Source of the DNA: Liolophura sinensis
Lineage: Eukaryota > Mollusca > Polyplacophora > Chitonida > Chitonidae
Direction of reading: 5' to 3'
Length of the DNA: 60,000 nucleotides
Assembly (NCBI RefSeq): GCF_032854445.1
Contig: NC_088307.1
Span: forward strand, 14,894,017 to 14,954,016
Part shown: positions 1 to 9,725 of the stretch, piece after piece
Numbering within the stretch: the stretch's first letter is position 1
How the letters are laid out: each line of letters opens with the position of its first letter
Notes under the pieces: model-generated
What the model saw: the letters and a program-made list of their open reading frames with translations, nothing else
Databases searched by the model: none
What the model was told of the DNA's origin: nothing
Program-made: the position numbers and the translations under genes

Positions 1-109
1 GTTTCCCCCGGGCTCTGCCCGGTTTCCACCCACTTTAAGCTGGCAGTCGTCGTATAAGTGAAATATTCTTAAGTACAGTGTAAAACACCAGTCAAATAAA
101 TAAGTAAAT
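1..109 (+). repeat. 3' part of a tRNA-derived SINE
   Basis: This is the tail half of the SINE that is complete at 283-547. It contains the Pro/Gly-rich looking block, the GTCGTATAAGTGAAATATTC core and the terminal AAATAAATAAGTAAATA tail. It matches 438-546 almost base for base (one clear mismatch, CTTTAAGC against CTATAAGC), so it is the truncated upstream copy of a local tandem duplication. The window edge cuts off its head. Confidence 0.85.
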
Positions 110-280
110 ATTGGGTGAGCAGGGTATTGTGTGGGCAGGGTACTGAATGGATAAATTATTGTGTGACCAGGGTATTGGGTGAGCAGAGTATTGTGTGAGC
201 AGGGTATCGTGTGGCCAGGAACTTGTGTGGGTAGGGTATGGTGTAAGCAGGGTATTGTGTGGGCAGGGTATTATGTGAGC
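110..280 (+). repeat. 16-bp minisatellite, first block
   Basis: Tandem 16-base units of the type GTATTGTGTGAGCAGG with variants (GGGTGAGC, GTGTGGGC, GAATGGAT, GTGTGACC). The same order of variants recurs in the second block from 547, showing that whole runs were copied together with the SINE. Reading frames through the array (Thr/Gln/Tyr/Pro/His repeats on the minus strand) follow from the repeat and are not genes. Confidence 0.9.
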
Positions 281-282
281 GG

Positions 283-547
283 GGCCTCCATGGCTCAGTT
301 GGTTAGCGCACTAGCGCAGCATAATGACCCAGGAGTCTCTCACCAATGCGGTCGCTGTGAGTTCAAGTCCATCTCATGCTGGCTTCCTCTCCGGCCGTAC
401 GTGGGAAGGTTTGCCAGTATCCTGCGGATGGGTGTGGGTTTCCCCCGGGCTCTGCCCGGTTTCCACCCACTATAAGCTGGCAGTCGTCGTATAAGTGAAA
501 TATTCTTAAGTACAGTGTAAAACACCAGTCAAATAAATAAGTAAATA
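283..547 (+). repeat. tRNA-derived SINE, full length
   Basis: The head is tRNA-like: an A-box-like TGGCTCAGTTGGTTAGCGC near 291 and a B-box-like GAGTTCAAGTCC at 359-370, as expected of a polymerase III promoter. The body has the GGCTCTGCCCGGTTTCC block, the CGTCGTATAAGTGAAATATTC core and a short A/T-rich tail. At least seven further full or partial copies occur in the window in both orientations. It is not a functional tRNA: only the head is tRNA-like and no cloverleaf is complete. Confidence 0.85.
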
Positions 548-893
548 TTGGGTGAGCAGGGTATTGTGTGGGCAGGGTACTGAATGGATAAATTATTGTG
601 TGACCAGGGTATTGGGTGAGCAGAGTATTGTGTGAGCAGGGTATCGTGTGAGCGGGGTACTGTGTGGACAAGTTATTGTGTGACCAGGGTACAGGGTGAG
701 CAGAGTATTGTGTGAGCAGGGTATTGTGTGGGCAGTGTACTGTGTGGACAAGTTATTGTGTGAGCAGGGTATTGGGTGAGCAGAGTATTGTGTGAGCAGG
801 GTATCGTGTGGGCAAGGTATTGTGTGAGCAGGGTATTGGGTGAGCAGGGTATTGTGTGGACAGGGTATTGTGTTGGCAAGGTATTGTGTGGAA
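548..893 (+). repeat. 16-bp minisatellite, second block
   Basis: Continuation of the same 16-base repeat, about 21 units. The first five or so units copy the order of variants of the block at 110-190. Units drift between GTATTGTGTGAGCAGG, GTATTGGGTGAGCAGA and GTACTGTGTGGACAAG. The array ends at about 893 in unrelated AT-rich sequence. Confidence 0.9.
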
Positions 894-1154
894 TGTTTGA
901 CCTCAGAGGAACTCAAAATGTTTGATATTTTTACAGTTCTTCACTGTAATTTCTCTTCCTCTGAAAACATCTTTTCTAAATTAAGACATTGTAAAAGAAA
1001 AGACAAGAGTAGACCAAATGTATACACACTTACATGCATCCATGAAGTTTCCCACACAAAGTTAAACACCATACCTTTCTATTTTCGTGAGGTTGCATAA
1101 AACCAATTGATCACTGTTCAAAAACTACAAAATCGCTGAGAAAATCAAAAGCTT

Positions 1155-1875
1155 CACTTTCTCAAAAACTGGGCCTTCCTATGCTAGCAGCTGGGAGGGT
1201 GCCTAGCAACAACCCAGGAACGTCACTCGCCGCGGCATCAACACCTGTCTCCATGTTCCCTGTCACCCAGAATTTCAAACTTCCATCTTTAAAACTCATC
1301 CCTGCCCAAAGTCTAGACAATTTCCACCATTTTGATACCACGCATGCACCTGTACACCGAAAATGGCAAGCTAACAGCGAAAAAAGACTTCACACCCTAA
1401 AATACACAGAAATACATTAGTGATTCCACATACATGTCACTGACAGGACTGGATTTGAGCCTGTTAGGCTTCACGTTGCCTAAGCCTACAATTCACCATA
1501 TGGGAAATCAGTGCACATGTGCGACTCTTCAGCCATTAGTACATCAGATAGCCTACCCAGCTGGACACAGACCCCCATTACAACTTCCGTTTTTCGGTAG
1601 GGACGATTGTAGTTCTGTGAATTTTAGGGTATAAAAGTCTTTTTTTGCTCCCAGGCGTCCATTTTTGGTGCACAGGTGCATGCTTGGTATTAAAATGGTG
1701 GAAACTGTCTAAACTTTGAGGAGGTATGAGCTTTATTGATGAAAGTTTGAAATTATGGGTGAGAGGACACAAGGTGTGAGGTAGTGATGAGGCTGCGAGT
1801 GACGTCCCCTTGGCGTTGCTAGGCACGTCTCCCAGCTGCCGGCATGGAAAGGTCCAGATTTTGATGGTCAACCTA
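1155..1875. repeat. foldback pair of ~230-bp inverted repeats
   Basis: The stretch 1160-1410 read on the plus strand and the stretch 1630-1860 read on the minus strand are diverged copies of each other. Both read as similar peptides (NFKL, K-L-I-P-Q-S-L-D, F-H-H-F, H-A-P-V-H and KW in the same order), with a ~220-base spacer. This looks like two arms of a foldback or MITE-like element, or two insertions of one repeat. I do not recognise the family. The shared peptide may be a coding relic or simple DNA homology. Confidence 0.6.
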
Positions 1876-2020
1876 TGTCAAGATTTTTATGGCTTCTTTC
1901 TCACAGGCTGGGCCAGGTATGCACCAAAGCTTATTGGCCACGGAATGTTTGGGACTGAGCTACAGCGCTAGATGTTAACATTGTCACTTATGGAAAATTA
2001 ATGGGGGTCCGAGGCCTGTA
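1862..2020 (+). repeat. ~160-bp direct repeat, left copy
   Basis: The stretch starting TTGATGGTCAACCTATGTCAAG and ending at GGGGGTCCGAGGCC is repeated at 3558-3714 in the same orientation with only a few substitutions. The two copies bracket the His-Me endonuclease ORF and the Mutator-like fragment, suggesting termini or internal direct repeats of one element, or a tandem duplication. Confidence 0.75.
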
Positions 2021-2274
2021 CTGACGAAGTCACCAAAATGTGAAAAATGTCACTATGCGCTTAGATTTTGCAGCAGCCTGATAATTTTTGGTGGGTATGT
2101 CTGTGATGTGTTTTGCATTGATTGAGCTGTTTTATAGCTTCCTGGGGCTATTTATTTTTTGAAAATATCCATTTTGATGAAAAATCAGTAAAATGCTGTT
2201 CAGTGTAGGGTAGCATGTGTATAGGCATCCTGAAATGAACAACATGCAACGTTCTAGTATTCCTACGCTTGAAA

Positions 2275-2556
2275 ATGGAGACGTTCAGAGCAGAAATTGC
2301 TGCAAAAATTAAAAGTTTCAGTGTTTATAGCAAAAACGGAGCTTGTCGAGTGTGGACTGGACCATTGACGAGGGATGGTCGATATGGCCTTGCCTCCTAC
2401 AAAGACCCCGTCACACATCGATGGAAGAAGAAACACATCAGTAGACTTGTTTATATGGCCAGACAGGGGCTGTCACATTTAGATCCCAAGCTTGATTGTT
2501 CACACGTGTGCCACAACACACGCTGTGTAAATGTGGACAACATAAGCTTGGAATAA
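2275..2556 (+). CDS. small His-Me finger (I-PpoI/HNH-like) endonuclease
   Basis: An intact 93-residue reading frame from ATG at 2275; an upstream in-frame TTG at 2269 is less likely to be the start. The N-terminal third has a CRVWTG motif followed by a Gly/Tyr-rich segment, the usual front of zinc-binding His-Me finger endonucleases. The C-terminal part has the hallmark D-C-S-H-x-C-H-N-x-x-C-V-N series. The His of CSH is the expected catalytic base, and the Cys/His residues would bind zinc. Where the family commonly has N-P-x-H-L after C-V-N, this protein has N-V-D-N-I, so one expected His ligand is Asn. Proteins of this type are often carried by transposons. It lies tail to tail with a broken transposase. 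The domain call is fairly firm; activity is uncertain. Confidence 0.7.
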   Translation: METFRAEIAAKIKSFSVYSKNGACRVWTGPLTRDGRYGLASYKDPVTHRWKKKHISRLVYMARQGLSHLDPKLDCSHVCHNTRCVNVDNISLE

Positions 2557-2655
2557 ATAACAGATTGTTTCAGATTTTGCTCAATTTCTGTTATCATTTT
2601 TTAATTTATTTCATAAGCAACAACAGCAGTGACAAATTACGTACAAAACTGGCAG

Positions 2656-3550
2656 TTACAAATATCTAGTGTATGTGTGATCTGTTGGGGTGTTGTCCAG
2701 TTGTCCCTTGGCATAGTCAGTTTTCTCTTCTGGATTTGAAAGCCTGTGCTCAATGTGCTCTCGAAGTTTTCTGGCTGTATTGCGGAGTGATCTCCCTTTA
2801 ACTGTCTGTCGCTTCTTATAAACCTTGTGGTACTGGTTCACCCTTTCAATCTGTTGTACTGTTTTCTCGCTCCTAGGTGAAATACTGGCGCCGACAGCTT
2901 GGAGTTTGGCAGCCGTGGACTTGTCCTGGTCATTGTTAAGTCTGTGGATTGTGAACGCCGCCCTTCCCTCCATATTTCTGCTGTAGTTTACATTCTTGGG
3001 CAAGGAGACGCTGAGTGATCTGTTGACAGCTTCACACTTTTGAGTGCTGGTGTTCATCCTGAGACTGGTGGCGGCTGTCTCGCTCAACCTCATGTGCAGT
3101 ACTTCGGTCAGTAGTTTCCTGTCGTTGTCATCCATGTTGAAAGGGCAGAGTTTACTGGTGGATAAAAACAGGGACCTCTCCCACCAGCTGCTGGTTTCCC
3201 CTCCAGAGCAAACCACACTGTTCCTGCGGCATTTGGAACAGTCCCCACCATAACACCTGACCGTTGCATCCACAACCCTGGGTAGGTAAGTTTTTATTTT
3301 CCTCATGTCACCAATGTGCTCAGACATAAGTTGAGAAAATATCAAGCTACACCTGGCCTTAACATCTGACTCAACACCTTCTGTGCTTTCTTCCTGGCTT
3401 CCCTCGTTCGGCCCTGTCCTTCGAACATGGCATCACTGAACTTAGCCTGGTTACATTTCTTGAACTGGGATCTACTAAGGTGCGTGGGGTCTGCTAACCG
3501 TTCGACCTCCCACAGTGGCTCAACCAGTCGGATGCCGTCCTCCACTCCCT
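2656..3550 (-). pseudogene. Mutator-like transposase C-terminal fragment, frameshifted
   Basis: Two overlapping minus-strand frames form one broken protein. The upstream part (about 3550-3380) reads through ADPTHLSRSQF and NQAKFSDAMFEGQGRT. The downstream part (about 3375-2656) reads S-D-V-K-A-R-C-S-L and ends with the segment containing TQKCEAVNRSLSVSLPKNV, followed by a basic C terminus. This resembles the C-terminal part of the Mutator-like transposase domain found in invertebrate genomes. The two parts are in different frames, so a frameshift lies at roughly 3375-3440. No N-terminal half is visible: coding similarity stops where the right-hand direct repeat begins at 3558. The family call comes from remembered motif style and could be another transposase superfamily. 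Confidence 0.55.
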
Positions 3551-3557
3551 TGGCTGA

Positions 3558-3714
3558 TTTTGACGGTCAACCTATGTCAAGATTTTTATGGCTTCTTTTT
3601 CACAGGCTGGGCCAGGTATGCACCAAAGCTTATTGGCCACGGAATGTTTGGAACTGAGCTACAGCGCTAGACGTTAACATTGTCGCTTATGGAAAATTAA
3701 TGGGGGTCCGAGGC
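3558..3714 (+). repeat. ~160-bp direct repeat, right copy
   Basis: Near-identical to 1862-2020 in the same orientation. It abuts the broken 5' end of the transposase fragment. Confidence 0.75.
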
Positions 3715-4052
3715 CAGCTAGAAAATGATCAGCAGGATAAGCCCAGCTCTCACAAGCAGAATCCCTGTAACCATGACGATTAGGCATAATAATCCAGGAA
3801 AGTGGAGTCATCTAAAATTCCCAGGTCAAACTCGAAACAATATGCAGTTGTGAGAGGCCCACTCACCACATTGAGTAGGTTACTATAGACTAACATGTTA
3901 GGGAACAACTTACGCATGATTGTTGGCCCTCCAGCCAATGTTGAGGATACAGGCCTATAACCAGTCAAGCACAGCTAACCAGTGAGGCCTTGATTTACTA
4001 AGACATTAAGAGCTATTTTTATTACATGTGCAGGCTCCAGAACAAACAGGGG

Positions 4053-4275
4053 GAGGCTTCCGTGGCTGAGGTGGTGAGCACGCCAACAAGGCACAATGTT
4101 CCTGGAGTATCTCACCAATTTGGCCGCTGTGAGTTCAAGTCCTGCTTATCCTTGCTTCCTCTTCCACCATACATGGGAAGGTACCAGCCTGCGGATGGTC
4201 GTAGCCATCATGAGCTGGCCACCGTAGCAGTAGCGGTACTGTGCAAAACACCAATCAAGTCAAATAAATAAACAC
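4053..4275 (+). repeat. tRNA-derived SINE, diverged copy
   Basis: Same family as 283-547: a GGCTTCCGTGGCTGAGGTGG head, GTGAGTTCAAGTCC as the B-box-like element, and AAACACCAATCAAG with an AAATAAATAAAC tail. Internal deletions remove part of the body. Confidence 0.8.
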
Positions 4276-4625
4276 ATACATATAGGCACTAGTCTAATGA
4301 ATTAGACGTTGTGTGCTAACGAAACAACGTCTAACAGAGGTCCATTCACAAAATCATTGGTACTTCCCTGTCCGCATTTGAAGCTTCTATAGCGTTCCCT
4401 ACCTGTTATTTTCTCCATCAGCAATCCCTAGCCGAGGGGATCGCACTTTTATTGTACAATAATCGGCTTCAGTTACGATCATATGGAGTATTTCTAGTCC
4501 ACGACCCAGCAAACATTCGAACTGACAAGAAGAGGTGTAAAACTGACGCCATTGCTTTTACCACATACCGTATGACCATAGGAGAAACCTCAAGTTTACA
4601 ACTGCCCACAAGCGAACTGACCTAC

Positions 4626-4743
4626 CTCTCATTCGCATCTTTTCGTTAAGCTGAACTACAACGTTCCCAGCTATGAGTTCGCCCGCTGTATACACCCTCT
4701 CCGGCTTGGAGAACGTCAGAGTGAAAGCGCTCAGCTTCCCCAT
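4626..4743 (-). CDS. first coding exon of an arrestin-domain (ARRDC-like) protein
   Basis: The minus-strand ATG at 4743 is in a good context (AAGATGG). It begins M-G-K-L followed by F-T-L-T-F, then V-Y-T-A-G-E, then V-V-V-Q-L and M-R-M-R-G. This matches the first beta strands of arrestin N-terminal domains in the alpha-arrestin (ARRDC/TXNIP) family, which act as adaptors in receptor trafficking and ubiquitination. The exon is 39 codons plus one base and ends at a good donor, GAG|GTAGGT (exon end 4626). Reading on without splicing meets a stop within about 25 codons. No downstream arrestin exon is visible between 4625 and 1, so the rest lies beyond the left edge or this is a stranded fragment. 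Confidence 0.65.
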
Positions 4744-4812
4744 CTTCCCTTGTTGGACGGCAGGGGAACTCCCAACTTGATAATGCCCCTTCAAGGAGTA
4801 GCACTGGGCAGC

Positions 4813-4987
4813 CTACATCCTTGAGCAGAACGTCCACGAGGAGAACGGACATCCATGAGCAGAACGGAACATGTAACTTGTTCGTTTCGCGCTATATGAG
4901 TGGTCATGCGCACTACACCGTCCTCCTGATGGATGTCCGTTCTCCTGGTGGATGTACTTCCGTTCCCCTCGTGGATGTAGGCTGACG
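4813..4987. repeat. inverted repeat made of GGATGT/GAGGAGAACG modules
   Basis: The left arm (about 4813-4868) and the right arm (about 4920-4987) are reverse complements with mismatches. Each arm consists of two to three short modules (CCTCGTGGATGT on the plus strand of the right arm). The spacer is about 50 bases. It lies directly upstream of the arrestin start codon, in the putative promoter or 5' UTR. The module resembles the core of the 53-bp satellite at 55108-60000. Confidence 0.55.
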
Positions 4988-5339
4988 AGTACTGTTGCCC
5001 TCAAGAGGCTATCTGCGTGTCGTTTATGTACAGTTCCACTCACGGGCAGTACTGAGATTACACCCAGCTCAATTAAAACCAGTGAAATTAGTCACCTGGT
5101 CATAGCTTCGGGTCGCCATTCGGCGCGGCAGAATAGCCGCACACTGTGTGTTCGGCCTTTTCACACCCAGTTAATATAAATATCGGACTTGATTTTAGGA
5201 TTATTAAAAAAACGACACGAATGTTTTCCAATTTAACCGACGCTTCTGAATTCTTCGTGTATATTACGTTTACGTTGGCAATATTTGATACGTTATACTT
5301 AGCAAGGGAATGTGCCAGTGACATGTTCTAAACGAAGTG

Positions 5340-6345
5340 AATCAATTTCCTAAAAAAAAAAAAATCATGGAGAGTCTCCACATTCTCTGTTTATCATACA
5401 TTTTGCGTGTGTACATTATTTAGTTCAGTTGAAATGTAAGTTAAAACGTAACTTATAGTGTTTGCTTTTTTTAACAAAATTCGTGAACCCGGTGTTAACC
5501 ACCACTGAAATAAACAAATAATCTAAAAGGCACATTAAGTTGTCTTGTTTGATTGACTGTCTATATACTGACCCAAATATCCTGAAAATAAAACGCGCGC
5601 GCGCGCACACTTACACTATACATATACCGTTAGAAAGTTCACATTCCTGTCGCATAAACACTGAGACAGACATTTAAACAAGCGTAAACTTAAAACAATT
5701 TGGTAGAATCCAGGGAAATATAGCATGTCTCTGATATATCAAATATATACACTGAATACCAGAACTTAATGTCACGCAGCATTATCTGTTCACTGAAACG
5801 GACAATTTAATTCTATATCATACAACTTGAAACTCTTTGAATATAGCATCCTCCTGGATGCTTCACAATGTTTTCCTCGATGTTGTCCCTGTTTTGAAAT
5901 CGAAAGGAATGTTTCCAATCCGAAGTGTATTCAACAAGGTTATTGTTGAATATATTTGCAACAACACCGACACATTTCACAGGTGAACAACTGCTACACC
6001 CGTACACCCCTCTTCTGTTGAATGTCCAATAAATCTATCTAACAAAAGCTGACGATTGAAAAGATTGTTTTCATTTTTTATCACATTGGTAAATTCAGGT
6101 TCATTTGAGTTACTGGACACAGTAAAAGTGTCCCACAAAATGAGAGAGTAACACTTAGTACCATAACCAGGACGCTGGTAAATCTGGTAAATGGACCCTC
6201 TTTTTCAGAGATTGTTACTTAAAATATTAAATTCAGTTTTCTGAATACAGAATAGTTGTGGCTTCAGTCTAGGTCTTTGTTTAGCTATAAAATAATGGTG
6301 TAAAATTTTCCATATGTCATCTTGAATGCAACCCTTCGTGAGGAA
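5340..6345. other. AT-rich intergenic DNA, no gene seen
   Basis: No coding, SINE or satellite signal was recognised. It holds a poly(A) run at about 5351-5364 and a perfect alternating CG run, roughly (CG)7 followed by CACA, at 5593-5610. That run is a simple repeat able in principle to adopt Z-DNA. Confidence 0.6.
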
Positions 6346-6357
6346 ATGGCCTGGTCA

Positions 6358-6538
6358 TTAGGGATCCCGTTCTTCCGGAACGGGATCCCTATTGTAATCG
6401 TTCTGTTTTTTCTTATTATTAGGGATCCCGTTCTCCCGAACGGGATCCCTTTTGTAATTGTTCGGTTTTTTCTTATTATTAGGGATCCCGTTCTCCCGAA
6501 CGGGATCCCTATTGTAATCGTTCTGTTTTTTCTTATTA
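6358..6538. repeat. three tandem copies of the 60-bp hairpin cassette
   Basis: Perfect 13-base stems AGGGATCCCGTTC / GAACGGGATCCCT with 4-5 base loops start at about 6359, 6420 and 6480. Each is followed by TATTGTAATCGTTCTG, a T run and TTATTATT. Other copies of the cassette are at about 7822, 7886, 9258, 9325 and 10713 in this block. Confidence 0.9.
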
Positions 6539-9376
6539 TTATTATTATTATTTTTTTTTCACCGACATTGTTCGCATGGAAACTTTTTTACCGTTCAACA
6601 TACAGGTCTGAAATTTTGCACACATAATCTGGCGGTGAATATCTCGGGACAAATTCTCCACTTTTTTGCTATGTCACGTGGTTCGGCCGCCATATTGGAT
6701 TTTGTGTAAAATCTTTAAAAATCTTCTTCTCCAGAACCACTGAACCGATCGTTTTCAAACTTCACATACAGCTAGTAAGTCACGAGTTCTTTAAAGTTTG
6801 CGAAAATGGTTCTCTTCCGGTCAAAATTCTGGAAGCTCGCTATTGGTCGAATTTGTGACGTCACAAAAAGTTCTCAAAGTTCATTTGTTCTGAACGTATT
6901 CTGGTGTATCTTGAGCTGCTGATTCTGAATCTGCTTGTGTTTTTTGCATATCTGTGTAACTTTTTGAGATATTAGCAAAAAACCTAAAAAAGTTACGTAA
7001 TTTGAATGACCTGTAACTCGAGAACTATGACAGCTAGAAATGTGCAACCTGCACGAAATTGTAGCCCAAGACATGCTCTTTCGAGCACTCGTCAATGGAT
7101 TTGAGCTGCGATCGATAGATTTTTCGCTACAAGCGTTTAAATGACAACACCGTTTTTTGTTTAGAAAAAGGTGGGAATCCCATTGCTTTAACATGGAGTT
7201 AGATGGGGTCTGGACTGGGTTTGTAGTATTTGACCTGATGCTTTCGGCTACACTGTCCGTGATTTCCCGAAACGGTTGTAGGATGACATTGATTCCAGTT
7301 CCCATCTATCTCCAGTACTCTATTAGAAGGCGTAGAGATCTAACTACAACAGCAAATGACATGGACCTGTAAAAGTTAGCTTTGTTTTGCGCAGACCTCG
7401 TGCTCTTTACTATACGTTAAACAGTTCAGGGTGATTGACAGATATGGACATGTGCCGTGGTCCAAGTGCTGACTTTCTAACGCTGGCCAAGCTATCAGTG
7501 GAGCTGTGAGTCTGTACAAACTTTGTGTTGCACTAGTCGTGTTTTTGCATTATTTCTTACAATTAATGGGCTAAGTCTGCAAAGGAACGACCGTTTTTCA
7601 CTGGGCATAGCGTAGCATCATCAAGGTCGCCGATCTATTCGAGGGATTGGAAATGACCGGCCGACTGCCTCAGTGACAAACGGTGTAAGGTCGCATAGAA
7701 ACTTTGAAAGCCGTGTATGTGGAACATGGGTCCTTCGAACACAGATCATGAAGGGGAAAACGTCATCGATCCGATCCGGGATCCCGGCCTAGGATCTGCT
7801 ATTCGCAGATCCATTCTAGTTAGGGATCCCGTTCTCCCGAACGGGATCCCTATTGTAATCGTTCTGTTTTTTCTTATTATTATTAGGGATCCCGTTCTTC
7901 CGGAACGGGATCCCTATTGTTATCGTTCTGTTTTTTCTTATTATTATTATTTTTTTTTCACCGACTTTGTTAGCAAGGAAACTTTTTTACTGTTCAACAT
8001 ACAGATTTCAAATTTTGCACACATATTTTGGCGGTGATTTTCCAGGGATAAATTCTCCATTTTTTTTTCATGTCACGTGGTTCGGCCGCCATATTGGATT
8101 TTGTGTAAAACCTTTAAAAATCTTCTTCTCCAGAACCATTGAACCGATCTTTTTTAAATTTAACATGCAGCTAGTAAGTTACGAGTTCTTTAAAGTTTGA
8201 GAAAACAGTTTACTTCCGGTCAAAATTCTGGAAGTTCGCTATTGGTCGAATTTGTGACGTCACAAAAAGTTCTCAAAGTTCAATTGTTCTCAACGTATTC
8301 TGGTGTATCTTGAGCTGCTGATTCTGAATCTGCATGTATTTTTTGTATATCTGTGTAACTTTTTGAGATATTAGGAAAAAACTCAAAAAAGTTACGTAAC
8401 TTCAATGACCTGTAACTCGAGATCTCTGGGAGCTAGAAATGTGCAACCTGCACGAAATTGTAGCCCAAGACATGTTCTTTCGAGCATTCGTCAATGGATT
8501 TGAGCTCCGATCAATATTTTTTTCGCTACAAGCGTTTAAATCACAACACCGTTTTTTGTTTACAAAAAGATGGGAATTCTATTGCTTTAACATGGAGTTA
8601 GATGGGGACTGGACTGGGTTTGTAGTATTTGACCTGATGCTTTCAGCTACACTGTCCGTGATCTCCCGAAACGGTTGTAGGATGACATTGATTCCAGTTC
8701 CCATCTAACTCCAGTACTCTATTAGAAGGCGTAGAGATCTAAGAACAACAGCAAATGACATGGACCTGTAAAAGTTAGCTTTGTTTTGCGCAGACCTCGT
8801 GCTCTTTACTATACGTTAAACAGTCCAGGGTGATTAACAGATATGGACATGTGCCGTGGTCTAAGTGCTGACTTTCTAACGATGGCCGAGCTATCAGTGG
8901 AGCTGTGAGTCTGTGCATGGCAGGTCGTAGATTGAGATGTGAATCTACAAACTTGCTGTTACACTGGTCGTGTTTTTGCCTTATTTCTTACAAATAGCGG
9001 ACTAAGTCTGCCAAGGAACGACCGTTTTTCACTTGGCATAGCGTAGCATCATTAAGGTCGCCGATCTATTCGAGGGATTGCAAATGACCGGCCGACTGAC
9101 TAAGTGACAAACGGTGTAAGGTTGCATGGAAACTTTGAAAGCCGTGTATGTGGAACATGTGTCCTTCGAACACAGAACATGAAGGGGAAAACGTCATCGA
9201 TCCGATCCGGGATCCCGGCCCAGGATCTGCTATTTGCAGATCCATTCTAGTTATTATTAGGGATCCCGTTCTCCCGAACGGGATCCCTATTGTAATCGTT
9301 CTGTTTTTTCTTATTATTATTATTAGGGATCCCGTTCTCCCGAACGGGATCCCTTTTGTAATTGTTCGGTTTTTTC

Positions 9377-9408
<32 letters not shown>

Positions 9409-9413
9409 TTTTT

Positions 9414-9568
9414 TTCACCGACTTTGTTAGCAAGGAAACTTTTTTACCGTTCAACATAGAGGTCTCAATTTTTGCACAAAAATTCTGGCGGAGATTTTCC
9501 AGGGATAAATTCTCCATTTTTTTTTCATGTCACGTGGTTCGGCCGCCATATTGGATTTTGTGTAAAAC

Positions 9569-9599
<31 letters not shown>

Positions 9600-9725
9600 A
9601 CCGATCGTTTTCAAATTTGACATGCAGCTAGTAGGTCACGAGTTCTTTAAAGTTTGCGAAAATGGTTTACTTTCGCTTAAAATTCTGGAAGTTCGCCATT
9701 GGTCGAATTTGTGACGTCACAAAAA
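9414..9725 (+). promoter_or_regulatory. promoter-like motif cluster in a 1.4-kb monomer (example copy)
   Basis: Within 200 bases this monomer has CACGTG (E-box) at 9531-9536, GCCGCCATATTGG (matching the YY1-type GCCGCCATNTT) at 9543-9555, an inverted CCAAT box (ATTGG) near 9699 and the palindrome GTGACGTCAC (CRE-type) at 9711-9720. The same four motifs in the same spacing recur in most of the eleven monomers of both blocks, for example around 36692-36880 and 41769-41957. The copies near 11990 and 38090 have lost the E-box. Conservation may reflect only recent amplification; regulatory function is not shown. Confidence 0.4.

Noticed and set aside
283-370. A tRNA gene
   Set aside because: Only A-box and B-box-like parts are present, with no complete cloverleaf. 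The stretch is the head of a SINE with many copies.
363-916. Minus-strand frames of Thr-Gln-Tyr-Pro-His repeats
   Set aside because: They arise from the 16-bp minisatellite, are in several frames and end in SINE sequence.
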